64,000 nt of DNA from Pedobacter punctiformis (lineage in GTDB: Bacteria > Bacteroidota > Bacteroidia > Sphingobacteriales > Sphingobacteriaceae): positions 310,001 through 374,000 of the forward strand of contig NZ_JAPWGM010000001.1 of the NCBI RefSeq assembly GCF_027213715.1. Direction: 5' to 3'. The notes under the pieces were generated by a model. The model was not told the DNA's origin, made no database searches, and saw nothing but the letters and a program-made list of their open reading frames with translations. Shown here one piece after another: positions 9,407 through 18,970 of the stretch (the stretch's first letter is position 1; each line of letters opens with the position of its first letter). Made by a program: the position numbers and the translations under genes.

Positions 9407-11269
9407 TTAAAATTCTATTACCTGTGCCGAAACCGGCGCAATTTTAACGGGTATGCCTGTTCCTGCAGGGATATTTAATTTAACACCCGTTAATAAATCT
9501 GTTACTCTGGATGATGATTTTACTTTTAAAATTTCATCTGGAATTTCGATGCTGGCTTCCAGTGTTTGATTGCGGTCAAAATTAGCCACAACTAACAAAC
9601 GCTGCTTACCCGAATAACGGATAAAAGCGTACATCCGGTTATTCATATTCCCGGTTTGCGGAACATCATAAATATCACCGTTTAATACTGCATCACTTTG
9701 TGTGGTTACTTTGAGCAATTGCTGATAATAACTTCTTAATTTTTGCTGATCGTTATTTAGTTTTTTACCGTCAAATTTGCCACCATTCATCCACTGCTGA
9801 TGTGCAGGAACTCCCCAATAATCAAATATAGTGGTTCGGTTGTCATCACCACCAAAGCCTTCCGTACCTTTTCCCTGTTCACCAACTTCCTGCCCGAAAT
9901 AAAGCATCACAGGGCCCTTACCCAAAGTTGCCGAAACCACCATTGCGGGCAAAGCCAACTCGGCCTTTCCTGCAAATCCCGCTGATGCAATACGTTCTTC
10001 GTCGTGGTTTTCTAAAAAGCGCAACATATGATCGCCAAAACCAGCGCTTTCTACTTGCCAAACGTGCTTAATATCCTTTACATCAGCATTTGGTTCATTC
10101 CTGATTAATTTTTTTAACCCATCATAAAGTCCAACTTTATCATACAGGTAATCAAATTTACCTTCATTCAGATAGTGCCTGTAAACCTGAGGATTATAGG
10201 CTTCTCCAATAAAAATAAGGTTCGGATTAATGGCTTTAACCTGTGGAATAACCCAGTTCCAAAAAGCAATTGGAACCATTTCCGCCATATCACATCTAAA
10301 ACCATCAACTCCTTTATTTGCCCAAAAACTTAAAATGTCTTTCATTTTAATCCAAACAGGAGGAACAGGATCAAAATGTTTTTGTTCTCCTGTCAGATAA
10401 TCAACACCGTAATTTAACTTAATGGTTTCGTACCAATCGTCGAATTTTGGTTGTGCGGCAAAAACATTATTTCCGGTTGCTTTAGCTGGATTTTCAGTAA
10501 ATTTACCATCTTGTAAAACGGAGATTGGGGTTTGTTTAGGTGCTCCTGCCGGAACAATAAAGGGTTGCCCTGGAATATAATAAAAATCGTTTTTTGCACT
10601 AAATGCTTTGGTTACATCATCTTCAGCACCAAAATCCACCACATTAGCGGGCTTAGCGTACGCGTGATAACTCCTGGCTACATGATTGGGAATAAAATCT
10701 ATAATTACTTTTAAATCTTTAGCATGGGTTCTTTTAACTAAAGCTTCAAACTCCTGCATACGATTTTTAACATCTACAGCCAAATCCGGATCAACATCGT
10801 AGTAATCTCTAATGGCGTATGGAGAGCCTGCTCTGCCTTTTACTACATCTGCATCATCAACCTGAATTCCAAAAGCCGAATAATCAGTTAAACTGGCATG
10901 TGCAAGTGCGCCGGTGTACCAAACGTAATTTACATGCAATTCCTTTAAACCATCTAGGGCTTTATTGGTTATATCGTTAAACTTACCGCTTCCATTTTGC
11001 TCAATGGTGCCATAAGGAATATTTGAGGTATTTTTATTGCCAAATAAACGAGGCAATAATTGATAAATTACGATCTTTTTATCGCTCATTTTTGTACTGT
11101 TTTTTTGTGCGAAAGTGGGTAATGAAATGAGTAAAAGAATTGCCGGCAAAAGCCAAACTAAGGCCTTAACATTAATTACCCGATTATTTGGGGTAAACCG
11201 TTTCCTGCAATAACGATTTGCTCGGGCCTTTCCAATTACATTTTCCATTTTACTTTTCAGCATCTTCAT
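9407..11269 (-). CDS. GH13 family glycosidase, probably periplasmic
   Basis: The 620-residue protein carries a hydrophobic signal at about 34-55 (ALVWLLPAILLLISLP) without a lipobox, then a GH13 barrel. Visible catalytic residues are D327 (GFRCD), E356 (FIGEA) and D423 (ENHDEE). Its basic N-terminal stretch is long for a signal peptide, so M8 may be the true start. The start overlaps the GH65 stop codon (TAATG), which points to translational coupling. It probably trims maltodextrins in the periplasm together with the SusA-like enzyme; exact specificity is open. Confidence 0.9.
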   Translation of the reverse strand: MKMLKSKMENVIGKARANRYCRKRFTPNNRVINVKALVWLLPAILLLISLPTFAQKNSTKMSDKKIVIYQLLPRLFGNKNTSNIPYGTIEQNGSGKFNDITNKALDGLKELHVNYVWYTGALAHASLTDYSAFGIQVDDADVVKGRAGSPYAIRDYYDVDPDLAVDVKNRMQEFEALVKRTHAKDLKVIIDFIPNHVARSYHAYAKPANVVDFGAEDDVTKAFSAKNDFYYIPGQPFIVPAGAPKQTPISVLQDGKFTENPAKATGNNVFAAQPKFDDWYETIKLNYGVDYLTGEQKHFDPVPPVWIKMKDILSFWANKGVDGFRCDMAEMVPIAFWNWVIPQVKAINPNLIFIGEAYNPQVYRHYLNEGKFDYLYDKVGLYDGLKKLIRNEPNADVKDIKHVWQVESAGFGDHMLRFLENHDEERIASAGFAGKAELALPAMVVSATLGKGPVMLYFGQEVGEQGKGTEGFGGDDNRTTIFDYWGVPAHQQWMNGGKFDGKKLNNDQQKLRSYYQQLLKVTTQSDAVLNGDIYDVPQTGNMNNRMYAFIRYSGKQRLLVVANFDRNQTLEASIEIPDEILKVKSSSRVTDLLTGVKLNIPAGTGIPVKIAPVSAQVIEF

Positions 11270-13587
11270 TATACCAACGTTGCATTATCCACTTCAATTT
11301 CGGCATTACCGGCCAATTTATAATATTGGTCTCTAATGCCAATTTCAAGATCGATGCTTCCGCTGTTTTTAATATTAATTCCGTTTTCAGTGATTTGAAC
11401 TTTTAAGGTTGTGCCTCTAAATCCAATTGTGAAAGAGAATGACTTCCATTTTCCTGGTAAAAAAGGGTTGAATTGCAATTTATCTTCTCGCACACGCATA
11501 CCCGCAAAACCTTCAATCACACTCATCCAAGTTCCGGCCATTGAGGTAATGTGCAAACCATCTTCGGTATCGTTGTTGTAATCATCAAGATCTAAACGTG
11601 CGGTGCGAAGGTAAAATTCGTAAGCTCTGGCTTCATCATTTAATTTGGCAGCCAAAATACTATGTACACAAGGTGATAGTGAACTTTCATGAACGGTACG
11701 TGGTTCATAGAAATCGAAATTTCGTTTTAAGGTATCTAAATCATAGTCTTCCTCAAAGAAATATAATCCCTGCAAAACATCAGCTTGTTTAATAAAGCAC
11801 GAACGTAAAATACGATCCCAACTCCATTTCTGATTAATTGGTCTTTCACTTGCGGGCAAATCTTTTACCAAAATTTGCTCCTTGTCTAAATAACCATCCT
11901 GTTGTAAGAAAATTCCTTTTTCTTCATCAACCGGATAATACATTTTTTCTACAATATCAGCCCAGTCCGCAAATTCTGCTTCATCAAAGTTTAAAGCTTT
12001 AACCAGGCTGTTATATTTTTCGGGTTGTTGATTTTTTACGATATCAGCTGCTTCTTTCGCATATTTTAAGCACCATGCTGCTAATGTGCTGGTATACCAG
12101 TTATTATTTACGTTATTTTCATATTCGTTTGGACCGGTTACACCAAGCATCACATATTGTTGTTTATCGCTGCTCCAGTTTACGCGTTGTTTCCAGAAAC
12201 GGGCAATGCCGATTAATACTTCTAACCCGTAATCAAATAAATAACTTTGATCTCCGGTATAACGGATGTAATTAAAAATAGCAAAAGCAATGGCACCATT
12301 GCGGTGAATTTCTTCAAAGGTAATTTCCCATTCATTGTGGCATTCTTCGCCATTCATAGTTACCATTGGATACAAAGCAGCGCCCCGATTGAAGCCAAGT
12401 TTTTCGGCATTTTCTATGGCTTTACCCAATTGTTTGTGTCGATAAACCAGTAAATTTTTACTGACTTCCTGTGGGGCAGTAGCCAGATAAAAAGGTACAC
12501 AATAAGCCTCTGTATCCCAATAGGTAGAACCTCCGTATTTTTCGCCGGTAAAACCTTTTGGACCGATATTTAAACGATCATCCTTACCGGTATAGGTTTG
12601 AAACAACTGAAAAATATTAAACCGGATAGCTTGTTGTGCCGCTACATCACCTTCAATAATAATATCACTCTCCTGCCATTTGGTTGCCCAGGCTTCAACT
12701 TGTTCTTTTAATAAAGCATCGAAACCTTTTGCCGCAGCGTTTTTAATAACCGATTTACAATTGGCTAAAAGGGATGCTTTAGGATGGTTTTCGGAAGATA
12801 AATTAGCGGCAATTTTATATAAGGTAATTTCGTCGTTAGCTTTTACCTCAACAGAAAAAGTTTGACCAACAAATTTCTCCTTACGGATATCTTCTGCTGT
12901 AAATTTAACTTCTTCTTTATTCTTAAACAACTGAACACTGCTTCCGGTGCACACTTCGAATGCTGTTTTCTTTGTGCGTAAAGTTAAATAAGCTTCGTTT
13001 TCAGAAATTTCGTCATTTACCGCTTCCCAGAATTTCTCGTCGTAGTTACTGTCCTGATTTTTAACATCACCATCAATAAAAGGGGTTAAAGTTAATTGAC
13101 CATCAAAATTTAAAGCAGAAATACTATAACGTATGGCACCCACTTCGTCATCAGCAATGCTGCAAAAACGTGTAGATTTTACTTTTACCGTTTTGCCACT
13201 TTTTAGTTTAGCGGTAAAACTACGTTCCAAATAACCTTCATGCATGTTCAGTATGCGTTTAAAATCGCTTACTTCAGCAGCAGATAAATCTAAAATCTCG
13301 TCCCCGATCTTCACTTCAATACCAATCCAGTTTGCCGCATTTAACACTTTAGCAAAATATTCAGGGTATCCATTTTTCCACCAGCCCACACGGGTTTTAT
13401 CAGGGTAATAAACGCCGGCAACATAATTACCAGGTAAAGTTTCGCCCGAATAAGTTTCTTCAAAATTGGCACGTTGTCCCATCCGCCCGTTGCCCAAACT
13501 AAAAATACTTTCAGATATTTTATTTAAATGAGGGTCAAAGCCCTCTTCGATAATATTCCACTCGTCTGCTTTAATGTAATTCTTCAT
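11269..13587 (-). CDS. GH65 family phosphorylase, probable maltose phosphorylase
   Basis: The 772-residue protein has the full GH65 layout: N-terminal beta-sandwich, (alpha/alpha)6 barrel and C-terminal beta-sheet domain. The catalytic acid is E488 in GVTGPNEYENNVNNNWYT, a context typical of maltose phosphorylases; GGSTYWDTEAY at about 352-362 is the phosphate/sugar-side motif. There is no signal peptide, so it is cytoplasmic. The reaction gives glucose and beta-glucose-1-phosphate. The neighbouring pgmB, which uses that product, strongly supports the call. Trehalose or kojibiose phosphorylase cannot be excluded by sequence alone, but the locus favours maltose. Confidence 0.93.
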   Translation of the reverse strand: MKNYIKADEWNIIEEGFDPHLNKISESIFSLGNGRMGQRANFEETYSGETLPGNYVAGVYYPDKTRVGWWKNGYPEYFAKVLNAANWIGIEVKIGDEILDLSAAEVSDFKRILNMHEGYLERSFTAKLKSGKTVKVKSTRFCSIADDEVGAIRYSISALNFDGQLTLTPFIDGDVKNQDSNYDEKFWEAVNDEISENEAYLTLRTKKTAFEVCTGSSVQLFKNKEEVKFTAEDIRKEKFVGQTFSVEVKANDEITLYKIAANLSSENHPKASLLANCKSVIKNAAAKGFDALLKEQVEAWATKWQESDIIIEGDVAAQQAIRFNIFQLFQTYTGKDDRLNIGPKGFTGEKYGGSTYWDTEAYCVPFYLATAPQEVSKNLLVYRHKQLGKAIENAEKLGFNRGAALYPMVTMNGEECHNEWEITFEEIHRNGAIAFAIFNYIRYTGDQSYLFDYGLEVLIGIARFWKQRVNWSSDKQQYVMLGVTGPNEYENNVNNNWYTSTLAAWCLKYAKEAADIVKNQQPEKYNSLVKALNFDEAEFADWADIVEKMYYPVDEEKGIFLQQDGYLDKEQILVKDLPASERPINQKWSWDRILRSCFIKQADVLQGLYFFEEDYDLDTLKRNFDFYEPRTVHESSLSPCVHSILAAKLNDEARAYEFYLRTARLDLDDYNNDTEDGLHITSMAGTWMSVIEGFAGMRVREDKLQFNPFLPGKWKSFSFTIGFRGTTLKVQITENGINIKNSGSIDLEIGIRDQYYKLAGNAEIEVDNATLV

Positions 13588-13641
13588 TTTCTTTCGCTAT
13601 AAGATTGCTTCGTTCCCCGCAATGATGGCCCAAGACTAAAT

Positions 13642-14328
13642 CTATAATTCCTCTAAATCTTTAACTGTTAATTTATCCAATCCGCTAACCACTACATCTG
13701 CCGATGTTAACACACTCTTTTCTCCAATACCAATGGCTTTCATTCCACCATTTCTGGCGGCTTCAACACCGGCAACAGCATCTTCAAAAACCACACATTC
13801 GCTGGCTTTAAAGCCTAAAAGTTCTGCGCCTTTTAAAAAAACCTCTGGATCAGGCTTTGATTTACTTACCATATTTCCATCTACAATTTCATCAAAGAAA
13901 TGTGTCAGGTTGGTTTTTTCTAAAATGATACCCGAGTTTTTACTGGCCGATCCTAATGCAGTTTTATAACCCGCAGCTTTAATTTCGGTTAAAAAATCAA
14001 CCGTTCCGGGTAAAACCTCTCCTGGCGTCATTTTAGTAATCATATCTACATACCAGGTGTTTTTTAAAGCAGCAAGTTCTTCCTTTTCGGCATCTGTTTT
14101 AGTTACATTACCCCATGTTAATATCTTATTCAAACTTTCAACGCGGCTTACTCCTTTTAGCTGCTCGTTTTGTTCTTCAGTAAAATCGAAACCCATGGTA
14201 TTGGCCAAACGTTTCCATGCTTTATAATGGTAAACCGCGGTATCAACCAATACGCCATCCAAATCAAACAGACACGCTTTTATTTTAGTCTGAATTTGTG
14301 CGTTTGAAGTCGTGAGTCTTTCTTCCAT
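13642..14328 (-). CDS. pgmB: Beta-phosphoglucomutase
   Basis: This HAD-superfamily protein of 228 residues carries the DxD motif at D22/D24 (LFDLDGVLVDT) and the beta-PGM cap signature after it (YHYKAWKRLA). The later motifs are also present: GSASKNS with its Ser, then SKPDPEVF with its Lys, and FEDAVAGVEAA. It converts the beta-glucose-1-phosphate made by GH65 to glucose-6-phosphate. It lies 54 bases before the GH65 gene on the same strand, a common pairing in maltose loci. Confidence 0.95.
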   Translation of the reverse strand: MEERLTTSNAQIQTKIKACLFDLDGVLVDTAVYHYKAWKRLANTMGFDFTEEQNEQLKGVSRVESLNKILTWGNVTKTDAEKEELAALKNTWYVDMITKMTPGEVLPGTVDFLTEIKAAGYKTALGSASKNSGIILEKTNLTHFFDEIVDGNMVSKSKPDPEVFLKGAELLGFKASECVVFEDAVAGVEAARNGGMKAIGIGEKSVLTSADVVVSGLDKLTVKDLEEL

Positions 14329-14403
14329 CTTTATTTTAATTTCTTAGTAACAGGCAGTGAGTATCAAGGCACACCACCGTACTTTTAGCTTTAGTCTTTT
14401 TGT

Positions 14404-16287
14404 TTAATTTAATTCCAGCACTAAGGTTGTTTTAGCCGGAATCTTAATTTCTTTTAAGTTTATGTTGTCGCCTGTAATTACATTCTTTGCAGTTGTAAGG
14501 CCTTTAATTCTTTCTGAAAATCTATCTGTTGTTAAGCTTTTCTCTTTTTCTGTAGGGTTTACAATGACCATAACTGTTCCTTTTGCCTGATTATTATAAC
14601 GGAAATAGACATAAACATCATTTTGAGGAACATATTGCATTAATTTGCCATTTTGCAGCGCAGCACTGGATTTACGAAAATTAGCTAAGGTTTTTACGAA
14701 TGTAAAGGCTTCATTTTCTTTATTAGTTCTGCCATTGGCGATGAATTTATTTTCTTTATCACCATTCCATCCACCCGGAAAATCAGAACGGATTAAACCA
14801 TCAGGATTTGAAAAGTTTTTCATTAAGATTTCTGTTCCATAATACATTTGAGGTACACCACGCATGGTTAGTAAAATGGCCATTCCTTCTTTATATTTAT
14901 CAAAATCTTCATTCACCATAGAGTAAAAACGACTCATATCGTGATTATCTAAAAAAATGCAATTGGCATTCGGGTTTTTATAAAGAAAATCCTGAGCTAA
15001 GGTTGCATACAAACGGTTTATACCATCTGTCCAGCCCGATTTTCCATTTAATCCTTCGTAAATAGCATCTTTTAAAACGGCATCAGTTATTCCTTGTAAA
15101 TGTGTATCAAAACCTCTGTTAACGGTGTTTCCGCTAGTAAAAAACGCCTGGCTGGCAACTGAAGAAACCAAAGTTTCGCCAAATACAGATAAGTTTGGAA
15201 ATTCTGCATGAATTTTAATGGCCCAATCGGCCATATAAGCCGGATCGTTGTAAGGATAAGTATCCAAACGTAAACCATCAATTCCGGCATACTCAATCCA
15301 CCAAATGTGGTTTTGAGTTAAATAATTTTGAACGTAAGGGTTGGTTTGATTTAAATCGGGCATTGAGGGCACAAACCAGCCATCAAGCATTTGTTTTTTA
15401 TCTGCTGCAGAAGCATGCGGATCCATTACCGGTTGATCGCGGTAACTGGTTTGCGTATATTTTGGCCACTGATTTAACCAGTTTTTCATTGGTAAATCTT
15501 TATAAAACCAATGTCCGGTGCCAATGTGGTTATGCACCACATCTTTAATCACTTTAAGGCCCTTTGCATGGCAAGTCTCTACATATTGTTTATAAAGTTC
15601 GTTGCTGCCATAACGCGGATCAATTTTATAATGATCTGTTGCCGCATAACCATGATAAGATGCATGAGGCATATCGTTTTCAATTTCGGGTGTCATCCAA
15701 ACGGTGGTAACCCCTAAATCTTTTAAATAATCCAAGTGGTTGATAACGCCCTGAATGTCGCCTCCGTGACGGTAATACATACTATCGCGATTTAAGGCTG
15801 TTTCTGTTAATCCTTTTATCACATCGTTGTTTTTATCGCCGTTAGAAAAACGATCGGGCATTAACAGGTAAATAAAATCTTTATTGGTAACGCCTTGTAT
15901 GCGTCCTTTACTTTGATCACGATTTTTTAGTTCGTAGGTATACGTTTGTTTTGCTCCGTTTAACGAAAAGCTGATCGGGAATTTTCCTGCTTTTGCAGAA
16001 GGTGAAATTTCTAAGTCTAAAAACAGGTAATTCGGATTTTCTACTTTATTAACTTTAACCAGTTTTACACCAGGATAAGTTAAAGCAACTGAACTTGCAG
16101 CGATATGATCGCCATGCACCAGCAATTGTAACTTTGGATTGTGCATTCCTGTAAACCAGAACATCGGTTCGATACGTTCTAATTTTTGGGCGAAGAGGTT
16201 TATACTCGTTAATACTGCAACGGATAAGAGGAGTATTTTTTTTAGTCCTGCGGAGGATAAAAGAAAAAAAGTATGGGATCTGATCAT
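14404..16287 (-). CDS. susA: GH13 neopullulanase/cyclomaltodextrinase, SusA-like
   Basis: From the ATG at 16287 the protein has 627 residues: signal peptide to about residue 33 (LFAQ), an N-terminal immunoglobulin-like cyclomaltodextrinase domain (about 36-120), the GH13 barrel and a small C-terminal beta domain. Catalytic residues are D342 (GLRLD), E371 (FGETL) and D450 (LDNHD). A longer frame from a TTG at 16326 exists, but that codon lies inside the terminator hairpin, so the ATG is preferred. It should cut imported maltodextrins in the periplasm, as SusA does in Bacteroides. It is the first gene after the internal terminator. Confidence 0.92.
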   Translation of the reverse strand: MIRSHTFFLLSSAGLKKILLLSVAVLTSINLFAQKLERIEPMFWFTGMHNPKLQLLVHGDHIAASSVALTYPGVKLVKVNKVENPNYLFLDLEISPSAKAGKFPISFSLNGAKQTYTYELKNRDQSKGRIQGVTNKDFIYLLMPDRFSNGDKNNDVIKGLTETALNRDSMYYRHGGDIQGVINHLDYLKDLGVTTVWMTPEIENDMPHASYHGYAATDHYKIDPRYGSNELYKQYVETCHAKGLKVIKDVVHNHIGTGHWFYKDLPMKNWLNQWPKYTQTSYRDQPVMDPHASAADKKQMLDGWFVPSMPDLNQTNPYVQNYLTQNHIWWIEYAGIDGLRLDTYPYNDPAYMADWAIKIHAEFPNLSVFGETLVSSVASQAFFTSGNTVNRGFDTHLQGITDAVLKDAIYEGLNGKSGWTDGINRLYATLAQDFLYKNPNANCIFLDNHDMSRFYSMVNEDFDKYKEGMAILLTMRGVPQMYYGTEILMKNFSNPDGLIRSDFPGGWNGDKENKFIANGRTNKENEAFTFVKTLANFRKSSAALQNGKLMQYVPQNDVYVYFRYNNQAKGTVMVIVNPTEKEKSLTTDRFSERIKGLTTAKNVITGDNINLKEIKIPAKTTLVLELN

Positions 16288-16304
16288 GCTTGAGGCTAAG
16301 GATT

Positions 16305-16340
16305 GTAAAAACCCTGCAAAGCACAACGTTTTGCAGGGTA
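16305..16340 (-). terminator. Rho-independent terminator between susE and susA
   Basis: ACCCTGCAAA (16311-16320) and TTTGCAGGGT (16330-16339) form a perfect 10-pair stem with a 9-base loop, followed on the minus strand by TTTTT. It lies 12 bases past the SusE-like stop. It should lower read-through from the abundant outer-membrane genes into the enzyme genes. Confidence 0.85.
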
Positions 16341-16351
16341 GTAAAAGTTGA

Positions 16352-17356
16352 TTATAATTTGGTCATGGTATAAGAACCGGTTTTACCATCGGCATTAACG
16401 GTTAAAACCAATTTGTAATTTCCTGCAGAGGTAACATTGATATCACCGCCGTTATCGCCAATATTGGTTCCCCAATCATGGTTTTTTCTGAATTTAAAAG
16501 CACCAGCTGTTAAAGCAACTGTAGTTGTCCAGGTGTTATTACCATCATTTGTAGCTTTTAAGTCAGTATCTACCGACCAGTTACTTCCAGGTATAGCGTT
16601 GCCAATAATTGACCAGTAATCTGCATCAGCAATTGTATAAACAAAGCTGTTTAAATCAACTGTAAGTAATTTAAAACCAGCTGAAACAGAGTTTATATCG
16701 CCACCAGAGGCACTTAATTTGCCACCACCAGCATCACCATATGCTAAATCCCATTTTTTAGCAGGGGTAATTTTAAAGTTACTACCATCAAATTTAATAA
16801 TGCCTGAATAAACTCCATTACCCGTAACAGATACTAAACTATCAGCTGTTGCCGGGTTCCAACCCTGATAATTGCCTGGAACATATACCCAAGCTGTTAA
16901 AGGGAAAGGTTTTGCGCTAACGGTTACTACATTACTATAAACCGGAGCAACAGCGTTAGAAATAGAAGACTTCAAACGGATTTCTACTTCAGATGTAGCC
17001 GTTGTTGACAAGCCTAATGCAAGAAGCAGGTTATTAAAATCTAAACCATTATAGCTTTTTGAAGTCACATTAACATCAAGTGGCGCTTCTTTTGGCTTAG
17101 CAAAATTAGTACCCTTTGGCGCTAATTGTAAAACATTGCTAACAGCTGCATTGTAACCAAAATTTGCATTTGTTGTTGTAAACGTAATTACGTTAGTGGT
17201 AAGTACAGTTTTATCTAAAGTTACACTAGTTGCCGAAGCTTTCAAAGAACCTCCAGTACCAGTATTTGCAATAGTTTGAGTTTCGTCTTTTTTACAAGAC
17301 CATAGCGATAAAGCAATAAAGCTTAATGCTAAGAATTTATAAAATGTTGATTTCAT
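16352..17356 (-). CDS. susE: SusE-like starch-binding outer-membrane lipoprotein
   Basis: The 334-residue lipoprotein (lipobox LSLWSC, Cys21) has a SusE-type N-terminal domain (about 25-150) and two repeated C-terminal starch-binding-like modules (about 150-245 and 250-334). Both modules show the pattern of an aromatic patch, a Lys-rich strand and a GGDINxxSAG segment. SusE/SusF proteins bind starch at the cell surface and assist SusCD. It follows susD by 18 bases and ends in a strong terminator, so susC-susD-susE form one transcript unit. Confidence 0.88.
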   Translation of the reverse strand: MKSTFYKFLALSFIALSLWSCKKDETQTIANTGTGGSLKASATSVTLDKTVLTTNVITFTTTNANFGYNAAVSNVLQLAPKGTNFAKPKEAPLDVNVTSKSYNGLDFNNLLLALGLSTTATSEVEIRLKSSISNAVAPVYSNVVTVSAKPFPLTAWVYVPGNYQGWNPATADSLVSVTGNGVYSGIIKFDGSNFKITPAKKWDLAYGDAGGGKLSASGGDINSVSAGFKLLTVDLNSFVYTIADADYWSIIGNAIPGSNWSVDTDLKATNDGNNTWTTTVALTAGAFKFRKNHDWGTNIGDNGGDINVTSAGNYKLVLTVNADGKTGSYTMTKL

Positions 17357-17374
17357 ATCTTATAATAATTAAGA

Positions 17375-18958
17375 TTAATAACCTGTATTTTGCTTCAAAT
17401 TCTGGTTAGCAATTAAATCTGCAGCCGGAATTGGATATAAATTGCGGTATTCAGGAACACTTGCGCCTGCTTTAACACCGCCTTTAAACGGCCACAGATA
17501 TGTTGAGCCAGTGAATTTACCATAGCGAATTAAATCTGTACGACGATGACCTTCCCAATATAATTCTCTACCACGCTCATCCAGGAAGAAATCTGTACTT
17601 AGTGTAGAAACGTTACCAGAGGTATTACCGTAAGCACGTTGGCGTAAAGCATTTACATAAAGTAAGGCTTGACTTGTACTGCCACCAGAACCACCACGCA
17701 TTACCGCCTCTCCATAAATTAAATATTGCTCGGCTAAACGGAAGATTGCAAAATCCAAAGAGCTATATGTGCCACCTAATGAAGCAGGTGTTACGCCTGT
17801 AGAAGTTACATTTTTGAATTTGGTTACACGTAAGCCATCTGTAAATACACCTATGTCATCAACATTCGCTTTTGCACCAAAGAAAACACCACGTTTATCC
17901 AATGCACCTGTTGCATCAGGAAACAATGCCGGCAAATTTTGACGGGTTCTGTTACCACCCCAACCGCCTGATGGTACACCGTAAGATGCTGGAACCATAT
18001 CTGCATTAATAGCTGCATTAATTAAGTATGTTGTTCCACCATTGTTTGTTCCATTTACGCCATCATAGTTGATCGTTAAGATATTCTCAGCATTGTTAAC
18101 ATTGTTATCAGCTAAGAACAAATCTTTGTAATTTGTTTTTAATGCATAACTGGCTCCAATAACTTTACTTGAATAAGTAATCGCTTCGGTGTATTTTGCT
18201 GTACCTGTATAAACTTGTGCATTTAAATACAACCTGGCTAACAATGCCCAATCTGCACCTTTATCGGCACGGCCATATTCATTTGTACGTGCATCAGCTA
18301 AATCGCCTTCGATTGCCTTCAGTTCTGATTCTACATAACTGAATAATGCGGCTCTTGTAATTTGTTTTGGCGCTACTTTACCTATCGCATCTTCTTCAGT
18401 AACAAATGGTGGGTTGCCAAAGGCATCCATCAATACCCAATATTGGTATGCACGTAAGAAACGGGCTTCAGCACGGTATTTTGTAATTGCTGAAGCATCA
18501 ACTCCTGTAATATTACGGCTTGCTAGTTTATCGGGCGTACTTTCGCGAAGAAACTCATTAGCTACTGTGATTTGCAGAATACTTCTTGAATATAGACCTC
18601 TCAAAAATTGATTGTCAACGGACCATGTTGAATAGTCCAATTCAGGAATACCTGTATCGCCCCAAGAACACACTGCCTCATCTGTGGTTAATTCCTGTGA
18701 CATCCAGAATAATCTTAAAAAATCTGCAAAACCTGAGTTCAGCCCACCTACATCACTTCCATCGGCACCCTGAGGACTTGTTAAACCATAAGTTGCATAT
18801 AATTTTACCAAAGCGGCTTTATAACCTGCAGGTGTAGCATAGACTGTAGTTGCAGTTACATCATTTGTTGGAGTTAAATCTAAATCTCCTTTTTTACATG
18901 AATTTAATGACAACAACAAAAATCCTGTTGCCAATATCGTTTTAAATGAATTTCTCAT
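17375..18958 (-). CDS. susD: SusD-like starch-binding outer-membrane lipoprotein
   Basis: The protein has 527 residues with lipobox Cys21 (LSLNSC) and SusD/RagB family text: an N-terminal TPR-like helical part (RAEARFLRAYQYWVLMDAFG at about 166-185) and a C-terminal LDERGRELYWEGHRRTDLIR motif. SusD caps the SusC channel and presents maltooligosaccharides. It follows susC by 12 bases. In a locus with three amylases and GH65, the ligand is most likely maltodextrin. Confidence 0.94.
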   Translation of the reverse strand: MRNSFKTILATGFLLLSLNSCKKGDLDLTPTNDVTATTVYATPAGYKAALVKLYATYGLTSPQGADGSDVGGLNSGFADFLRLFWMSQELTTDEAVCSWGDTGIPELDYSTWSVDNQFLRGLYSRSILQITVANEFLRESTPDKLASRNITGVDASAITKYRAEARFLRAYQYWVLMDAFGNPPFVTEEDAIGKVAPKQITRAALFSYVESELKAIEGDLADARTNEYGRADKGADWALLARLYLNAQVYTGTAKYTEAITYSSKVIGASYALKTNYKDLFLADNNVNNAENILTINYDGVNGTNNGGTTYLINAAINADMVPASYGVPSGGWGGNRTRQNLPALFPDATGALDKRGVFFGAKANVDDIGVFTDGLRVTKFKNVTSTGVTPASLGGTYSSLDFAIFRLAEQYLIYGEAVMRGGSGGSTSQALLYVNALRQRAYGNTSGNVSTLSTDFFLDERGRELYWEGHRRTDLIRYGKFTGSTYLWPFKGGVKAGASVPEYRNLYPIPAADLIANQNLKQNTGY

Positions 18959-18970
18959 CTCTATTTCTTA

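Noticed and set aside
16288-16326. Longer start (TTG at 16326) for the SusA-like gene
   Set aside because: The codon lies inside the susE terminator hairpin and the added residues spoil the signal peptide; ATG at 16287 fits better.
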